64,000 nucleotides of DNA from Litchfieldia salsa (GCF_900104555.1 NZ_FNJU01000001.1:124001-188000); one strand, 5' to 3'. Counted from the first letter of the stretch, positions 28,137 through 38,231 are shown. Notes: generated from the sequence alone by a model not told the origin. Numbers and translations are program-made.

Positions 28137-29258
28137 CTAGGAAATACCTAATAAATCTTTCGTGTTTGAATATGATAATCCATGGGCATCAGCTACCGCT
28201 TTATAAGTCACAAATCCATTTAATGTATTTATACCTTTTAGAAGTGCATCATTCTCTGTACAAGCACGCTTATAACCTTTATTCGCAATTTGAATGGCAT
28301 ATGGAACAGTCACATTTGTTAAAGCAATCGTTGAAGTCCTAGGAACTGCTCCTGGCATATTCGCTACAGCATAATGAACCACATCAAACTTTAGATAAGT
28401 TGGATCATCATGAGTTGTTATTCGATCAGTTGTTTCAAAAATCCCACCTTGATCAATTGCAATATCTACTACAACTGATCCTGAGGACATTGTTTGAATC
28501 ATTTCCTCTGTTACAAGCTTTGGAGCCTTAGCTCCTGGGATCAACACCGCACCAATGACTAAATCAGACTCCTTTACAGCCTGAGCAATATTTAATGGAT
28601 TTGACATTAGGGTTGTAATATCGTTACCGAAAATGTCATCTAATTGACGTAGCCTTTCTGGATTAAGGTCGATAATCGTTACTTGTGCACCAAGACCAAT
28701 AGCCATTTTCGCTGCGTTTGTGCCAGCGACCCCCCCACCAATAATGGTAACTTTACCTCGCCTTACACCTGGTACACCTGCAAGTAGAATTCCTTTTCCA
28801 CCTTTTGGTTTTTCTAAATATTGCGCACCTAACTGTGATGCCATTCTCCCAGCAACTTCACTCATTGGTGTTAATAGAGGAAGGGACCCATTTGCTAATT
28901 GTACAGTTTCATACGCGATTCCAACTACCTTCTTCTCTGTAAGTGCTGCTGTTAATTCTGGCTCAGGTGCTAAGTGTAAATATGTAAACAAAATTAAATC
29001 CTCTTTAAAATAACGATATTCAGAAGCTAATGGCTCTTTTACTTTCATGACCATATCCATTTCCCAAGCTTCTGATGCAGTAGATACAATCTTTGCACCT
29101 GCTTCAATATATTGCTTATCTGAAAATCCAGATCCTTCCCCTGCGTTTGTTTCAATAAATACTTCATGACCGAAACGAATTAGGTTAACAACTCCAGCAG
29201 GAGTCATCGCAACACGATTTTCATTATTCTTTATTTCTTTGGGTATACCAATACGCAT
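28137..29258 (-). CDS. ald: Alanine dehydrogenase
   Basis: NAD-dependent oxidative deamination of L-alanine to pyruvate and ammonia. The 373-residue protein starts [16 protein letters not shown], with catalytic Lys in M-K-V-K-E-P and His in Y-L-H-L-A-P-E-P. The Rossmann segment is [13 protein letters not shown]. The ATG follows AGGAGG. It is used for alanine catabolism and is important in sporulation of B. subtilis. It is divergent from the permease gene across a 227-nt gap. Confidence 0.97.
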   Translation of the reverse strand: MRIGIPKEIKNNENRVAMTPAGVVNLIRFGHEVFIETNAGEGSGFSDKQYIEAGAKIVSTASEAWEMDMVMKVKEPLASEYRYFKEDLILFTYLHLAPEPELTAALTEKKVVGIAYETVQLANGSLPLLTPMSEVAGRMASQLGAQYLEKPKGGKGILLAGVPGVRRGKVTIIGGGVAGTNAAKMAIGLGAQVTIIDLNPERLRQLDDIFGNDITTLMSNPLNIAQAVKESDLVIGAVLIPGAKAPKLVTEEMIQTMSSGSVVVDIAIDQGGIFETTDRITTHDDPTYLKFDVVHYAVANMPGAVPRTSTIALTNVTVPYAIQIANKGYKRACTENDALLKGINTLNGFVTYKAVADAHGLSYSNTKDLLGIS

Positions 29259-29485
29259 AATTAAAACCTCCTATATCCAACTACTATGTTATGTCGAGAT
29301 CTAATTCAAACTACCCTTTTCAGGTAAACTATATCACCAAACAAATTGAGATTAAACTAAAATTTAGAGAATCATCCTTATTCAAATTTGTTTGAATTTT
29401 ACGATTTTGGTAAGATGTATAAGACCTTCCAAATTATTTTAAAATCTTAATAAAACACTACTATCGAAAAGAGGAATTCTCTCAT

Positions 29486-30820
29486 ATGTCTTCAGATCTT
29501 GAATCTCCCACACCTATTAAAAATTCAGCAATAGAAACCTTCGGCCTAGAGCCCGTTCCTGTTGAATTAAGAAAAACATCTTGGAAAGAGTATTTTATTA
29601 TACAAGCTGCTTTTTCTGTCAATTCAGGGAATTTCCTAGTACCTGCACTTGCAGTATTAGAAGGTGGTTTATCTTTCTTTGCTGCTATTATTAGTACTGT
29701 AATTGGGGCAGCGATAGCGTTTTTGTTTGTGTCAATCTTATCATTACCTGGAGCAAATAATGGCATACCTTCTCAATATGCGGTTCGCTCAATGCTCGGC
29801 CTTTATCCTGCAAGATACTTCGCATCACCAGTTAGAACCATTACCTCACTTTATTGGTTTGCAGTACAAACAATTGGTGGAACCTATGTTTTAATAGGTA
29901 TTCTCGAAAGTCATTTTGAAATAAGATTACCATTTCTTCCAGTATCAATTATGTTTGCTATAATTATGTCTATATTAGCTTTAATTGGGTTTAATGCTGT
30001 AAAAAAAGCAACAAAACTGTTCTTACCATTCCTTTTATTAGGTCAGCTAACCATTTTATATTTATATTTATCATCAAACAAACATTCTCTCACACAGATT
30101 AATGAGCAAGGCTCTTGGAATACTGGGACAATGTGTTTTTTCGCTAGCCTTGCCTTTGTTCAATATATATCAGGGGTAAGTTCGTCTTCTGATATGACAA
30201 GATATGCTTCATCCTCAACCCATGCATTTTGGGGATTATACAGTGGTAATCTTATTGGGTTTATGATGACTTCAATTTTAGGAGCGTTTGCAGCTACTTA
30301 CAGTAATGAATGGAACCCATTTATTACCTCCACCCAATTAACAAATTCGACCCCTGTTGTAATCCTTATACTTACTTGTGCGCTTGTTTCAATGTTATCG
30401 ATAAATCTAAGTAATGCTTATACAGGTGGATATAGTTTATTAAATATCTTCCCTAAGCTTGGTAGAGTTAGGAGTGCCATAAGCTTTGGAGGAACTGCTA
30501 TCTTATTAAGTGCCTTCCCTGCCTTCGTCGAGGAAGCTAAGCAGTTTATATCGCTACTCGGCGCGTTTATTATTCCCTTATCTGCAGTTTTGGTTATCGA
30601 TTTTATCCTGATAAAAAAGCGCCAACTCACATCAGAGGACCTTGGAGGGTTATTGAACCATTCATATCTTTACAACAAAAGAGCGATGATATGTATAGTT
30701 ATTGGGGTATTATTATACCTAATCATTCCAGAACAACAATCACCTGGATTCTTAGCGTTTATCATCACAGGATGCTGTTATTTAGGTATAAGCATCCATC
30801 CACTCAAACATCATTCATAA
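29486..30820 (+). CDS. NCS1-family nucleobase/cation symporter-like permease
   Basis: A 444-residue polytopic membrane protein with about 12 hydrophobic segments. The hydrophilic N-terminus (E-T-F-G-L-E-P-V-P) is followed by a first helix with S-V-N-S-G-N-F-L-V-P-A-L, and G-A-N-N-G-I-P-S-Q-Y lies after helix 2. Overall it matches NCS1 permeases (purine, cytosine, hydantoin or thiamine-type solutes). The helix with S-S-S-S-D-M-T-R-Y-A corresponds to a conserved NCS1 region. The exact substrate is not readable. The start ATG follows AAGAGGA. It is divergent from ald and a single-gene unit. Confidence 0.85.
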   Translation: MSSDLESPTPIKNSAIETFGLEPVPVELRKTSWKEYFIIQAAFSVNSGNFLVPALAVLEGGLSFFAAIISTVIGAAIAFLFVSILSLPGANNGIPSQYAVRSMLGLYPARYFASPVRTITSLYWFAVQTIGGTYVLIGILESHFEIRLPFLPVSIMFAIIMSILALIGFNAVKKATKLFLPFLLLGQLTILYLYLSSNKHSLTQINEQGSWNTGTMCFFASLAFVQYISGVSSSSDMTRYASSSTHAFWGLYSGNLIGFMMTSILGAFAATYSNEWNPFITSTQLTNSTPVVILILTCALVSMLSINLSNAYTGGYSLLNIFPKLGRVRSAISFGGTAILLSAFPAFVEEAKQFISLLGAFIIPLSAVLVIDFILIKKRQLTSEDLGGLLNHSYLYNKRAMICIVIGVLLYLIIPEQQSPGFLAFIITGCCYLGISIHPLKHHS

Positions 30821-30832
30821 GCAATAAAAAGA

Positions 30833-30875
30833 GGGAATGTCGTTAAAGTGCTTTGAGCACTCTAACGACATTCCC
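30833..30875. terminator. Bidirectional terminator between the permease gene and argH
   Basis: A 13-bp perfect stem GGGAATGTCGTTA / TAACGACATTCCC, extended by AGTG/CACT, with T-rich tracts on both sides. Confidence 0.88.
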
Positions 30876-30885
30876 TTTGTATTTG

Positions 30886-32256
30886 TTAATTATTTTCTTT
30901 AATTTTCGCTAACGCTTTTCGTACCTGGTCAAAACCTGTACCACCAGCACTGTTTCGTCTACCTACTGCGTTCGTCGGAAGTAAAACTTCATAAATATCC
31001 TCTGAAAATAAGTCAGAAGCTTCTTTGTAATCTTCCATCGATAGGTCAAGTAAATAAATTCCTCTTTCGATACAAGTTAACACTAGTTTTCCTACTACTT
31101 CATGTGCATCCCTAAATGGCAGTCCTTTTGAAGCAAGATAATCTGCAAGCTCGGTTGCATTTGAAAAGTCTTTTTTTACTGCTTCAGCCATTACTTCTGT
31201 TTTAACTTTCAAAGTGGATATCATGCCTGCAAAGATTTTCAAGGAACCTTTTATTGTTTGAACTGTGTCAAACATACCTTCCTTATCTTCCTGCATATCT
31301 TTATTATAAGCAAGTGGTGTCCCCTTAAGTACCGTTAACAAGCCAAATAAGTTACCGTATACTCTTCCGGTCTTACCTCTGATAAGTTCAGCCATATCTG
31401 GATTCTTTTTCTGTGGCATAATACTACTACCAGTTGCAAAAGCATCATCAATTTCTACAAATTGAAATTCTTGGCTTGACCAAAGAATTAGCTCCTCACA
31501 AAAACGTGATAAGTGCATCATAACAAGTGAACAGTTACTTAGAAATTCGACGATAAAATCACGATCACTTACAGCATCGATACTATTTTCATAAATTCCA
31601 TCAAAGCCTAGCAATTCAGCACTATAATGACGGTCAATTGCAAAAGTAGTACCTGCTAACGCTCCAGCTCCTAAAGGTGATAGATTTATACGCTTCATCG
31701 AATCACTCAAACGCTCCGCATCTCGCTCAAACATTGAATGGTATGCTAGTAAATGATGTGCAAAAGAAATCGGTTGTGCTCTTTGTAAATGAGTATAACC
31801 AGGGACGATTGTTTCCACATGTTGCTCAGCTTGGCTAACAATTGCTCCTTGTACTTCCTTCACTAAGCCGATTATTTCATCGACTTGATTTCGTAAGTAT
31901 AAATGCATATCTGTCGCAACTTGATCATTACGACTTCTACCAGTATGAAGCTTGCCACCAACAGGACCAATTTCATCGATTAACATTTTTTCTAAATTCA
32001 AATGGATATCTTCCTGAGCTACAGAGAACTGTAGCTCATTCTTTTTTGCCTTTTCTAATAAAGTCGATAAGCCATTCTTTATTTTTTCAACTTCTTCTAC
32101 AGAAAGTATATCGCATTTTCCAAGCATGGTTACATGTGCAAGACTACCTTCAATATCTTCTTTAACTAGTTCTTGGTCAAAAGAGATCGAAGCACCGAAT
32201 TCATCTACCCATTCTTCAGCGCTTTTTACAAATCGACCACCCCATAATTTTTTCAC
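30886..32256 (-). CDS. argH: Argininosuccinate lyase
   Basis: Splits argininosuccinate to arginine and fumarate, the last step of arginine synthesis. The 456-residue protein has the superfamily signature [12 protein letters not shown] with the catalytic Ser, and [12 protein letters not shown] and H-L-Q-R-A-Q-P-I-S blocks. The start is GTG and overlaps the argG TGA (GTGA), giving coupled translation. Good conservation from M-K-K-L-W-G-G-R-F supports this start. Confidence 0.96.
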   Translation of the reverse strand: MKKLWGGRFVKSAEEWVDEFGASISFDQELVKEDIEGSLAHVTMLGKCDILSVEEVEKIKNGLSTLLEKAKKNELQFSVAQEDIHLNLEKMLIDEIGPVGGKLHTGRSRNDQVATDMHLYLRNQVDEIIGLVKEVQGAIVSQAEQHVETIVPGYTHLQRAQPISFAHHLLAYHSMFERDAERLSDSMKRINLSPLGAGALAGTTFAIDRHYSAELLGFDGIYENSIDAVSDRDFIVEFLSNCSLVMMHLSRFCEELILWSSQEFQFVEIDDAFATGSSIMPQKKNPDMAELIRGKTGRVYGNLFGLLTVLKGTPLAYNKDMQEDKEGMFDTVQTIKGSLKIFAGMISTLKVKTEVMAEAVKKDFSNATELADYLASKGLPFRDAHEVVGKLVLTCIERGIYLLDLSMEDYKEASDLFSEDIYEVLLPTNAVGRRNSAGGTGFDQVRKALAKIKENN

Positions 32257-33455
32257 ACATTCACCTTCTTGTTATTTACAATGCTATTAACTTTCGTTGG
32301 AAGTCCCCAAAGTGAAATGAATCCAACAGCAGCATTGTGGTCAAACTCATCATCTGATGTATATGTGGCTAATTTTTCATTATATAAAGAGTAATCTGAT
32401 TTACGTCCCTCAACAATTGCATGACCTTTGAACAATTTAACACGTACAACACCTGTCACTGTTTTTTGAGTTTCATCAAGAAACGCAGTTAAAGCGTCTT
32501 TAAGTGGTGAGAACCATAAACCATTATAAATAAGTTCAGTTAATTTTTGACCAATGATTGGTTTAAAATGTGCCACTTCTTTTACAAGTGTAATATCTTC
32601 TAATTCCTTATGTGCTTTTAATAATGTAATCGCACCAGGGCATTCATAAACTTCACGTGACTTAATACCAACTAGGCGGTTTTCAACATGATCAATACGA
32701 CCAACACCGTGTTTTCCAGCAACATAGTTAAGCTCAAGAATTAAGTCTGCTAATTTATATGACTTACCATTTATAGTCGTTGGAACACCCTTTTCAAATC
32801 CAATTTCAATGATTTCAGGTGTATCAGGTGTTTTATCAAGTGGTGTTGTCAAATCATAAGCTTCTTCTGGTGGAGCAACCCATGGATCTTCTAGAACTCC
32901 ACACTCATTGCTTCTTCCCCATAAGTTTTGGTCAATTGAAAATGGACTATCCAAGTTGACTGGAATTGGAATGTCATGCTTTTTTGCGTAGTCAATTTCT
33001 TCTTCACGTGACCAACCCCACTCACGTACAGGAGCAATTACTTCTAGATTTGGATTTAACGCATTGATTGAAACTTCAAAACGTACTTGGTCGTTTCCTT
33101 TTCCAGTACAACCGTGAGCAACAGCTACTGCACCTTCTTTTTCAGCAACTTCAACAAGCTTCTTAGCTATAAGTGGGCGAGATAATGCAGAAACTAATGG
33201 ATATTTACCTTCATATAATGCATGTGCTTTTAATGCATATAATGCATAATCATTCGCAAATTCATCTTTTGCATCAATCACATAAGAAGAAATCGCTCCG
33301 ACCGTTAAAGCCTTTGATTTAACAAATTCTAAATCTTTACCTTCACCAACATCTAAACAACATGCTACAACTGCATATCCCTGTTCTTGTAACCATTTAA
33401 TTGCAACACTTGTATCTAATCCACCAGAATAGGCTAGAATTACTTTTTTATTCAT
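32253..33455 (-). CDS. argG: Argininosuccinate synthase
   Basis: ATP-dependent condensation of citrulline and aspartate. The 400-residue protein has the PP-loop [21 protein letters not shown] and G-R-S-N-E-C-G. I chose ATG 33455 (M-N-K-K-V-I-L) because GGGGG then has 7-8 nt spacing and the N-terminus matches orthologues; an ATG two codons upstream lies too close to the ribosome site. It is first of the argGH operon. A candidate ARG box lies just upstream. Confidence 0.96.
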   Translation of the reverse strand: MNKKVILAYSGGLDTSVAIKWLQEQGYAVVACCLDVGEGKDLEFVKSKALTVGAISSYVIDAKDEFANDYALYALKAHALYEGKYPLVSALSRPLIAKKLVEVAEKEGAVAVAHGCTGKGNDQVRFEVSINALNPNLEVIAPVREWGWSREEEIDYAKKHDIPIPVNLDSPFSIDQNLWGRSNECGVLEDPWVAPPEEAYDLTTPLDKTPDTPEIIEIGFEKGVPTTINGKSYKLADLILELNYVAGKHGVGRIDHVENRLVGIKSREVYECPGAITLLKAHKELEDITLVKEVAHFKPIIGQKLTELIYNGLWFSPLKDALTAFLDETQKTVTGVVRVKLFKGHAIVEGRKSDYSLYNEKLATYTSDDEFDHNAAVGFISLWGLPTKVNSIVNNKKVNV

Positions 33456-33490
33456 TTTCATATCCCCCAATTAGTATATTAATTCGTTTT

Positions 33491-33508
33491 ACTTAATATT
33501 TATTCATT
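33491..33508 (-). promoter_or_regulatory. Candidate arginine repressor (ARG) box upstream of argG
   Basis: The minus strand reads AATGAATAAATATTAAGT, which fits the Bacillus ARG-box pattern CATGAATAAAAATKCAAK at 14 of 18 positions. It lies 36 nt before the argG start, downstream of a possible TTGAAA-N17-TAAAGT promoter. Control by AhrC/ArgR is expected for argGH; this assignment is tentative. Confidence 0.4.
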
Positions 33509-33688
33509 ATCAATAGATATACTTTAGCAACATTTTTCTTTTTTTTCAATACTTATACAAAAAAAAGTATAAAAATAAATTTTTACATAAGATTATATGT
33601 TTTAATTCTTGATTGAGTGAAACAAGTGGGCATTCTTTTTTTCATAGTGTAAAATGAATGATAGATAGATTCTTGGGGGGACCAAACA

Positions 33689-34003
33689 TTGAAGGACTAT
33701 TTTAAATTTGATGAACGACTAGGTATTAGAATCCCAGTATTTTCTAAACCTTGGGATGAATATAGTGATAGTGAGCAGCAAGAAATCCTGATGCTTTGGG
33801 AAGGGATACGGGGGAGAATCCCTGATCGAATCGCTGAATTAGAGGACATCATTAATGAAAAGCAAGTTCAATTAGGTAATGAACTGGATTTTCCACGATC
33901 TTGTCAATTGAATTCAGAAATTTCCGAGCACGCTTCCATTATCAATGATTTATGGCTTTGGTATCGAACAAACCAAAAAGTTTCGCAAAAGGGACATTTT
34001 TAA
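33689..34003 (+). CDS. Conserved small Bacillaceae protein, function unknown
   Basis: A 104-residue soluble protein, divergent from argG. It starts at TTG after a GGGGGG ribosome site (M-K-D-Y-F-K-F-D-E-R-L-G-I-R-I-P). The middle (about 40-80) is a likely helical or coiled segment rich in Glu and Ile; the end has N-D-L-W-L-W-Y-R-T. I recall similar proteins in related bacilli but no function. No membrane segment or known catalytic motif. Confidence 0.78.
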   Translation: MKDYFKFDERLGIRIPVFSKPWDEYSDSEQQEILMLWEGIRGRIPDRIAELEDIINEKQVQLGNELDFPRSCQLNSEISEHASIINDLWLWYRTNQKVSQKGHF

Positions 34004-34021
34004 TTTTTTTAGAGGATAAAT

Positions 34022-34229
34022 AGAGGTTAGCCTGTATCAGGCTAACCTCAGAGTGTAGACAAAGTATAATTTGTAAAACCCAGGCTGATTGAAAACGCTT
34101 GAAGTCGAGGCGCGAACCCTTGGGAGGAGCGGAGTTACCATGAGGGTAATGAGCACCGAGCGAGGGTTCGCAACGAAGAAGGCAAGCGTTTGTCAACAGC
34201 CTGAGGTTAGCCTGTATCAGGCTAACCTC
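34022..34229. repeat. Family C element bounded by duplicated 27-nt palindromes
   Basis: Two identical 27-nt palindromic sequences (arms GAGGTTAGCCTG / CAGGCTAACCTC, loop TAT) stand at 34023-34049 and 34203-34229. Between them about 150 nt contain nested inverted arms: CAGGCTG/CAGCCTG, AACGCTTG/CAAGCGTT and GCGAACCCT/AGGGTTCGC. The outer palindrome copies lie just after the stops of the conserved small gene and of moaB, so they probably work as terminators in both directions. No gene was found inside. Confidence 0.8.
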
Positions 34230-34230
34230 T

Positions 34231-34749
34231 TTAACTTTTTAGATCTTTTTTAATTTCACCAACAACATGACCTAATTCTGGTAGGATTAACTTTTCCATG
34301 GCTAATCTAACTGCACCTGTTGATCCTGGTGTTGAAAATATAGCAGTGTCATTAGATACACCAGCCACTGCCCGGGACATGATTGCTGATGACCCAATAT
34401 CTTCTGTATAGCTTAGCATCCTAAATATCTCCCCAAAACCAACGATTTCTTTATCTAGAAGAGATAATACCGTTTCGATTGTCACATCTCGCTTTGCAAT
34501 ACCAGTACCACCATTTGTTAAAACAGCATCAATTCCCTCTGTTTCACAGCCTTTAGTAACTTCATCATAAATAGCTCGTTTATCATCCTTAACAATCTTG
34601 TATTCAACCACTTCATGACCAACTTCTTTTAACAAAGAGGACATTAATTGACCACTTTTATCTGTTTCTTTCGTCCTTGTGTCACTTATAGTAATGATTT
34701 TACATTTAACGATACGTGGTGAGTCTTGCTTATGTTTAACTGAACTCAC
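34231..34749 (-). CDS. moaB: Molybdenum cofactor biosynthesis protein MoaB
   Basis: MoaB/MogA-fold protein of 172 residues, acting in adenylylation of molybdopterin. Visible: I-I-T-I-S-D-T-R-T near the N-terminus, the molybdopterin-binding T-N-G-G-T-G-I-A-K-R-D-V-T and the C-terminal P-G-S-T-G-A-V-R-L-A. The start is GTG overlapping the TGA of the upstream gene (GTGA). No other cofactor genes are in the window. Confidence 0.94.
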   Translation of the reverse strand: MSSVKHKQDSPRIVKCKIITISDTRTKETDKSGQLMSSLLKEVGHEVVEYKIVKDDKRAIYDEVTKGCETEGIDAVLTNGGTGIAKRDVTIETVLSLLDKEIVGFGEIFRMLSYTEDIGSSAIMSRAVAGVSNDTAIFSTPGSTGAVRLAMEKLILPELGHVVGEIKKDLKS

Positions 34750-35591
34750 AAATCTGATCCTGCCTTTTCCTTTAAGTATCGATATTGATAAAACTTATGT
34801 GTAAACTCCGTTATTTGTCTGGTAAATTGATAGTTCATACTTGCGCCAATAGTCATGCCTATTAATGGCAACCCCTGAATTAGCTTCTTTCTAAACATGA
34901 AAATAACGAATCCCTTTAGAATTTGTTTTAAGGGCTGACCCATCCAAGTTTCATTTATCAATTGATCATTTCCTTCATACAAATAAAGATTCTCTTGCGT
35001 TAAATCGTTTAATTCCTCAATAAGCTCTATCCAACCTTGATGCTTTACATTTTTAGGTAAGGTTGCTGAATGAAAAACTTTTAGTGATAACATCATTTCG
35101 TATGGTGTACTTGTTTCATACCCGTAGGTCATAGCAATGAGTTGAACAGCTCTAAGGTTAATTGTAGTCATTGTTAGAATATCTGTACCCACTAACAAAA
35201 GACCACCTGTACCAACTAGCCCACCTTGAGCGAATGAATAGACTCGATGCTTTGCAATCTGATGTTCAGCTAAGTATGTAAGTTGATCTAAGGACAGTTT
35301 TTTTAAATCGGTTAATTGGTCTACTTCTTGAAATGCCCTAGCAGATGTGATAATTCTTTCTCTTGCATCCATCTGCAACTGTGTTCCTTGAATAACTGCA
35401 TGAAGATGAAATAACCAGTTGTCAATTTTGGAAAAAAATTCACTTCTTATTTCTTCTGGAACTAACTGAAATGTTTGCTCCATTACTTTATCATATGTCA
35501 TTTGAAAGTCAGTTTGTTCATATTCACACAATTGATCAGACCAATGATGGATTTGGTCGAGTACACTTCTCTCACGCTCAGACAAAGTCAC
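34746..35591 (-). CDS. EcsC-family protein
   Basis: A 281-residue protein of the EcsC family, named after the third gene of the B. subtilis ecs locus. The hallmark glycine-rich hydrophobic stretch L-V-G-T-G-G-L-L-L-V-G-T-D-I-L lies at about 123-140, followed by a helix with R-A-V-Q-L-I-A. A second hydrophobic stretch lies near 235-250. It may be membrane associated. Biochemical role unknown. GTG start with AGGGGG 9 nt upstream. Co-directional and overlapping with moaB. Confidence 0.82.
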   Translation of the reverse strand: MTLSERERSVLDQIHHWSDQLCEYEQTDFQMTYDKVMEQTFQLVPEEIRSEFFSKIDNWLFHLHAVIQGTQLQMDARERIITSARAFQEVDQLTDLKKLSLDQLTYLAEHQIAKHRVYSFAQGGLVGTGGLLLVGTDILTMTTINLRAVQLIAMTYGYETSTPYEMMLSLKVFHSATLPKNVKHQGWIELIEELNDLTQENLYLYEGNDQLINETWMGQPLKQILKGFVIFMFRKKLIQGLPLIGMTIGASMNYQFTRQITEFTHKFYQYRYLKEKAGSDL

Positions 35592-35725
35592 GAGTTTAAG
35601 CCCCCTATCCTATAATTATTATCCAATTATATCATATTTGAATTATCTTTTATTAGTAAGACACTATGCAAAGGATCTTTGAGACAAAGGGGGATTGAGA
35701 GAGAGGCTTATCTTTTCACATAAAA

Positions 35726-35760
35726 AAAGTGTAGAGAAAAGTAATTTTCTACTACACTTT
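35726..35760 (-). terminator. Terminator of ackA
   Basis: Stem AAAGTGTAG / CTACACTTT extended by AGAAAA/TTTTCT with one bulge, followed on the minus strand by TTTT. It ends 7 nt from the ackA stop. Confidence 0.88.
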
Positions 35761-35767
35761 TGTTTGA

Positions 35768-36955
35768 TTATTGTGCTAAACGTACAGCGTCACGCGCAAT
35801 CATGACTTCTTCGTTTGTAGGTATAATAATAACCTTTACTGGTGAGTGTGGGTAGTTAATAAACGCTTCTTCCCCACGAACTTGGTTAAGCGCTGGATCC
35901 CAATAAATACCCATGAATTCTAACCCGCGAAGTACACGTGCACGAATTGTATCGCTATTTTCACCGATTCCAGCGGTAAAAATAATTGCATCAACTCCAT
36001 ACATTCTTGCAGCATATGAGCCAATATATTTATGGATACGACTAGCAAAGACTTCAAGTGCTAATTCAGCACGCTCGTTTCCTTTTCCAGCCTCCGCCTC
36101 GATGTCACGTAAATCACTTGAAAATCCTGATATCCCCAAGATTCCACTCTTTTTATTTAAGACATCTAGTACTTCATCTGCAGTTTGTCCCGTTTTTTCC
36201 ATAATGTAAGGCATTAGAGAAGGGTCAATATTACCAGAACGTGTTCCCATAGCCACTCCAGCTAGTGGAGTAAAGCCCATTGAAGTATCGATTGATTTAC
36301 CGCCTTCAATCGCTGCAATACTTGCACCATTTCCTAAGTGACAAGAAATTAAACGTAATTGTTCTAGTGGTCGTCCTAATAATTCTGCTGCACGTTCAGA
36401 CACATACTTATGAGATGTTCCGTGGAAACCGTATTTACGAATTCCATATTTCTCATAATATTCATAAGGTAGACTATAAAGAAATGACTTTTCTGGCATA
36501 GTTTGATGAAATGCTGTATCAAAGACCGCTACAGCTGGTACATTCGGTAAAACCGCTTTGAAAGCCTTGATTCCAGTTATGTTTGCCGGATTATGAAGTG
36601 GCGCTAATTCTGCTAATTTGTCTAATTTCATTAAGATTTCGTCTGTAATTAGAACAGAGTCACTAAATTCCTCTCCACCATGTACAACACGATGACCTAT
36701 TCCATCTATTTCATCTAATGATTTAATAATTCCTGTTTTTGTTAACTTGTCTAATAAAATCTTAACAGCAACTGAATGATCAGGAATTTCAGTTACTTCT
36801 GTTTGTTTCTCACCATTTACGCTAATATTAAAAATTGCATTATCAAGACCAATTCTTTCGACTAAGCCTTTAGTAACAACTTCTTCACTTGGCATTTCAA
36901 ATAACTGAAATTTTAAAGATGAACTTCCTGCGTTTATTGCAATAATTTTTGACAT
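35768..36955 (-). CDS. ackA: Acetate kinase
   Basis: Interconverts acetyl phosphate and acetate with ATP, the last step of overflow metabolism. The 395-residue length equals the B. subtilis enzyme. Motifs: [36 protein letters not shown] and [10 protein letters not shown] chose ATG 36955 (M-S-K-I-I-A-I-N); GGAG lies 8 nt upstream. The open frame upstream of it has no ribosome site. A promoter with a correctly placed cre is upstream. Confidence 0.96.
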   Translation of the reverse strand: MSKIIAINAGSSSLKFQLFEMPSEEVVTKGLVERIGLDNAIFNISVNGEKQTEVTEIPDHSVAVKILLDKLTKTGIIKSLDEIDGIGHRVVHGGEEFSDSVLITDEILMKLDKLAELAPLHNPANITGIKAFKAVLPNVPAVAVFDTAFHQTMPEKSFLYSLPYEYYEKYGIRKYGFHGTSHKYVSERAAELLGRPLEQLRLISCHLGNGASIAAIEGGKSIDTSMGFTPLAGVAMGTRSGNIDPSLMPYIMEKTGQTADEVLDVLNKKSGILGISGFSSDLRDIEAEAGKGNERAELALEVFASRIHKYIGSYAARMYGVDAIIFTAGIGENSDTIRARVLRGLEFMGIYWDPALNQVRGEEAFINYPHSPVKVIIIPTNEEVMIARDAVRLAQ

Positions 36956-37053
36956 TTCTCCCGCTCCTTTAAGTTTGAGTTCCCAAGTTGTATGTAACAG
37001 TATCATTCTCTACATTATTCTATGCAATTTGACACTTTTTATCTGCCTTTTCC

Positions 37054-37082
37054 ATTTAAACATCGGGAACCTAACATTTCAA
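37054..37082 (-). promoter_or_regulatory. Candidate sigma-A promoter of ackA
   Basis: TTGAAA (37077-37082), a 17-nt spacer and TTAAAT (37054-37059) on the minus strand. Transcription would start near 37047, leaving a leader of about 92 nt. Confidence 0.5.
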
Positions 37083-37096
37083 GAGTAAGAACTAAT

Positions 37097-37110
37097 TGGT
37101 ACCGTTTTCG
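37097..37110 (-). promoter_or_regulatory. Candidate activating cre upstream of ackA
   Basis: The minus strand reads CGAAAACGGTACCA, matching TGWNANCGNTNWCA except at the first base and one W. Its centre lies about 56 nt upstream of the start predicted from the promoter at 37054-37082. CcpA activates ackA in B. subtilis from a site in this position class. Confidence 0.5.
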
Positions 37111-37148
37111 CCACAAATTTATTAAATTCTGACAACTAATAGACTTAT

Positions 37149-38159
37149 TTAATGCGTTTTTTCTACAGATTCCTTCTCATCCTCAAACCATTGATCTATT
37201 TGTTGGATCATTCTAGCCATCGAGTCTCTATTTGAAAAGGATGGAAGGCTCGCTAATAATGCTTGTTTAGGAGCAAGAACATTTTCTGCCTTTTTCTGTA
37301 AAATAAAGACACTTTTTGCAGCTTCTTTTTTCTTAAACATGGTTGATGGTAACTGAATTAAACCTTGAATGTGCATATTTTCTGTAATAAAAGTATTTAA
37401 CTTGTTAGCTTCAGCACTTTCGAATAGCGCATTCGGGATAAGAAGTACAAGATAACCACCGGGCTTTATATATTTATAGCTCTGTTCAATGAACAAATGG
37501 TGTGCATAAGAATGACCAGTATCTGCCTTCATTTTATAATTTGAAGCATTTACATCGTTTGGGTAGTATCCATATGGTAAATCGCAAACAATTACGTCAA
37601 CAGGGTCTACATATAATGGTTCGAGACTATCTTGGTTATATAGTTGAATGTTATGCTTCTGCAAGTTTGCATTTACATATGACAATTTTATTAACAAATC
37701 ATCGATATCAGAGCCAAATGCATTTATTGTTTTCCCAGTGTTTTGATTCATGATTGCTGTTAATAAATTACCAGTTCCGATTGCTGGATCAAAAATCGCA
37801 ACCTCTTCTTTATCATGACTAAGCTTTCTAACAAGATAACCCATAAATAGTGCCACAGCATCAGGAGTCATCTGATGATTTACTTGAGCTCCTTCGTGCA
37901 TTCCCTTAAGTATGGCGAGTTGATACGCCTTTCTAATTTCTTCATTGGAATAATTTCTTTTTAAGATTGAGCTGTACTCTTTTTCTAGTCTCTTCTTATT
38001 TAGTTCACTTATGTTTTCTTGTAAAATGGATTGTTGAAATATATTTTCTCCAGTTTCTGCAACGGCTTCTATGTATGTACAAGATAGTTCTTCTTTTAAT
38101 AGTGTGGCAGTTTCATCAATAATGGTGAACAATATTTCCACTTGTGATCTTTGTTCCAT
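37149..38159 (-). CDS. ytxK: Class I SAM-dependent methyltransferase YtxK
   Basis: A 336-residue protein with an N-terminal helical part and an N6-methyltransferase-like domain (about 90-310). The SAM motif is F-D-P-A-I-G-T-G-N-L at about 123-132. The catalytic position, N/D-P-P-Y in DNA adenine methylases, reads D-L-P-Y-G (193-197). Neighbouring ackA is the same as in B. subtilis. Target (DNA, RNA or protein) is unknown. No restriction partner is nearby, so it is not an obvious restriction-modification gene. Confidence 0.9.
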   Translation of the reverse strand: MEQRSQVEILFTIIDETATLLKEELSCTYIEAVAETGENIFQQSILQENISELNKKRLEKEYSSILKRNYSNEEIRKAYQLAILKGMHEGAQVNHQMTPDAVALFMGYLVRKLSHDKEEVAIFDPAIGTGNLLTAIMNQNTGKTINAFGSDIDDLLIKLSYVNANLQKHNIQLYNQDSLEPLYVDPVDVIVCDLPYGYYPNDVNASNYKMKADTGHSYAHHLFIEQSYKYIKPGGYLVLLIPNALFESAEANKLNTFITENMHIQGLIQLPSTMFKKKEAAKSVFILQKKAENVLAPKQALLASLPSFSNRDSMARMIQQIDQWFEDEKESVEKTH

Positions 38160-38207
38160 TGTGTCCTCCTATTAGACTCCTTATTGTTAAAAGCTCTTAA
38201 ATGTAAA

Positions 38208-38231
38208 AGAGCCCTAAGTTTCCAGGGCTCT
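38208..38231 (-). terminator. Stem-loop after tpx
   Basis: AGAGCCCT / AGGGCTCT stem with an 8-nt loop. The minus-strand tract after it (TTTACAT) is a weak U-run. It lies about 50 nt past the tpx stop and just before ytxK. Confidence 0.65.

Noticed and set aside
33942-34196. 84-residue minus-strand frame inside the family C element
   Set aside because: It is translated from the nested palindromes; no ribosome site and no protein-like composition.
37149-38159. Restriction-modification or defence methyltransferase
   Set aside because: YtxK is a conserved housekeeping neighbour of ackA in bacilli; no restriction or specificity gene lies nearby.
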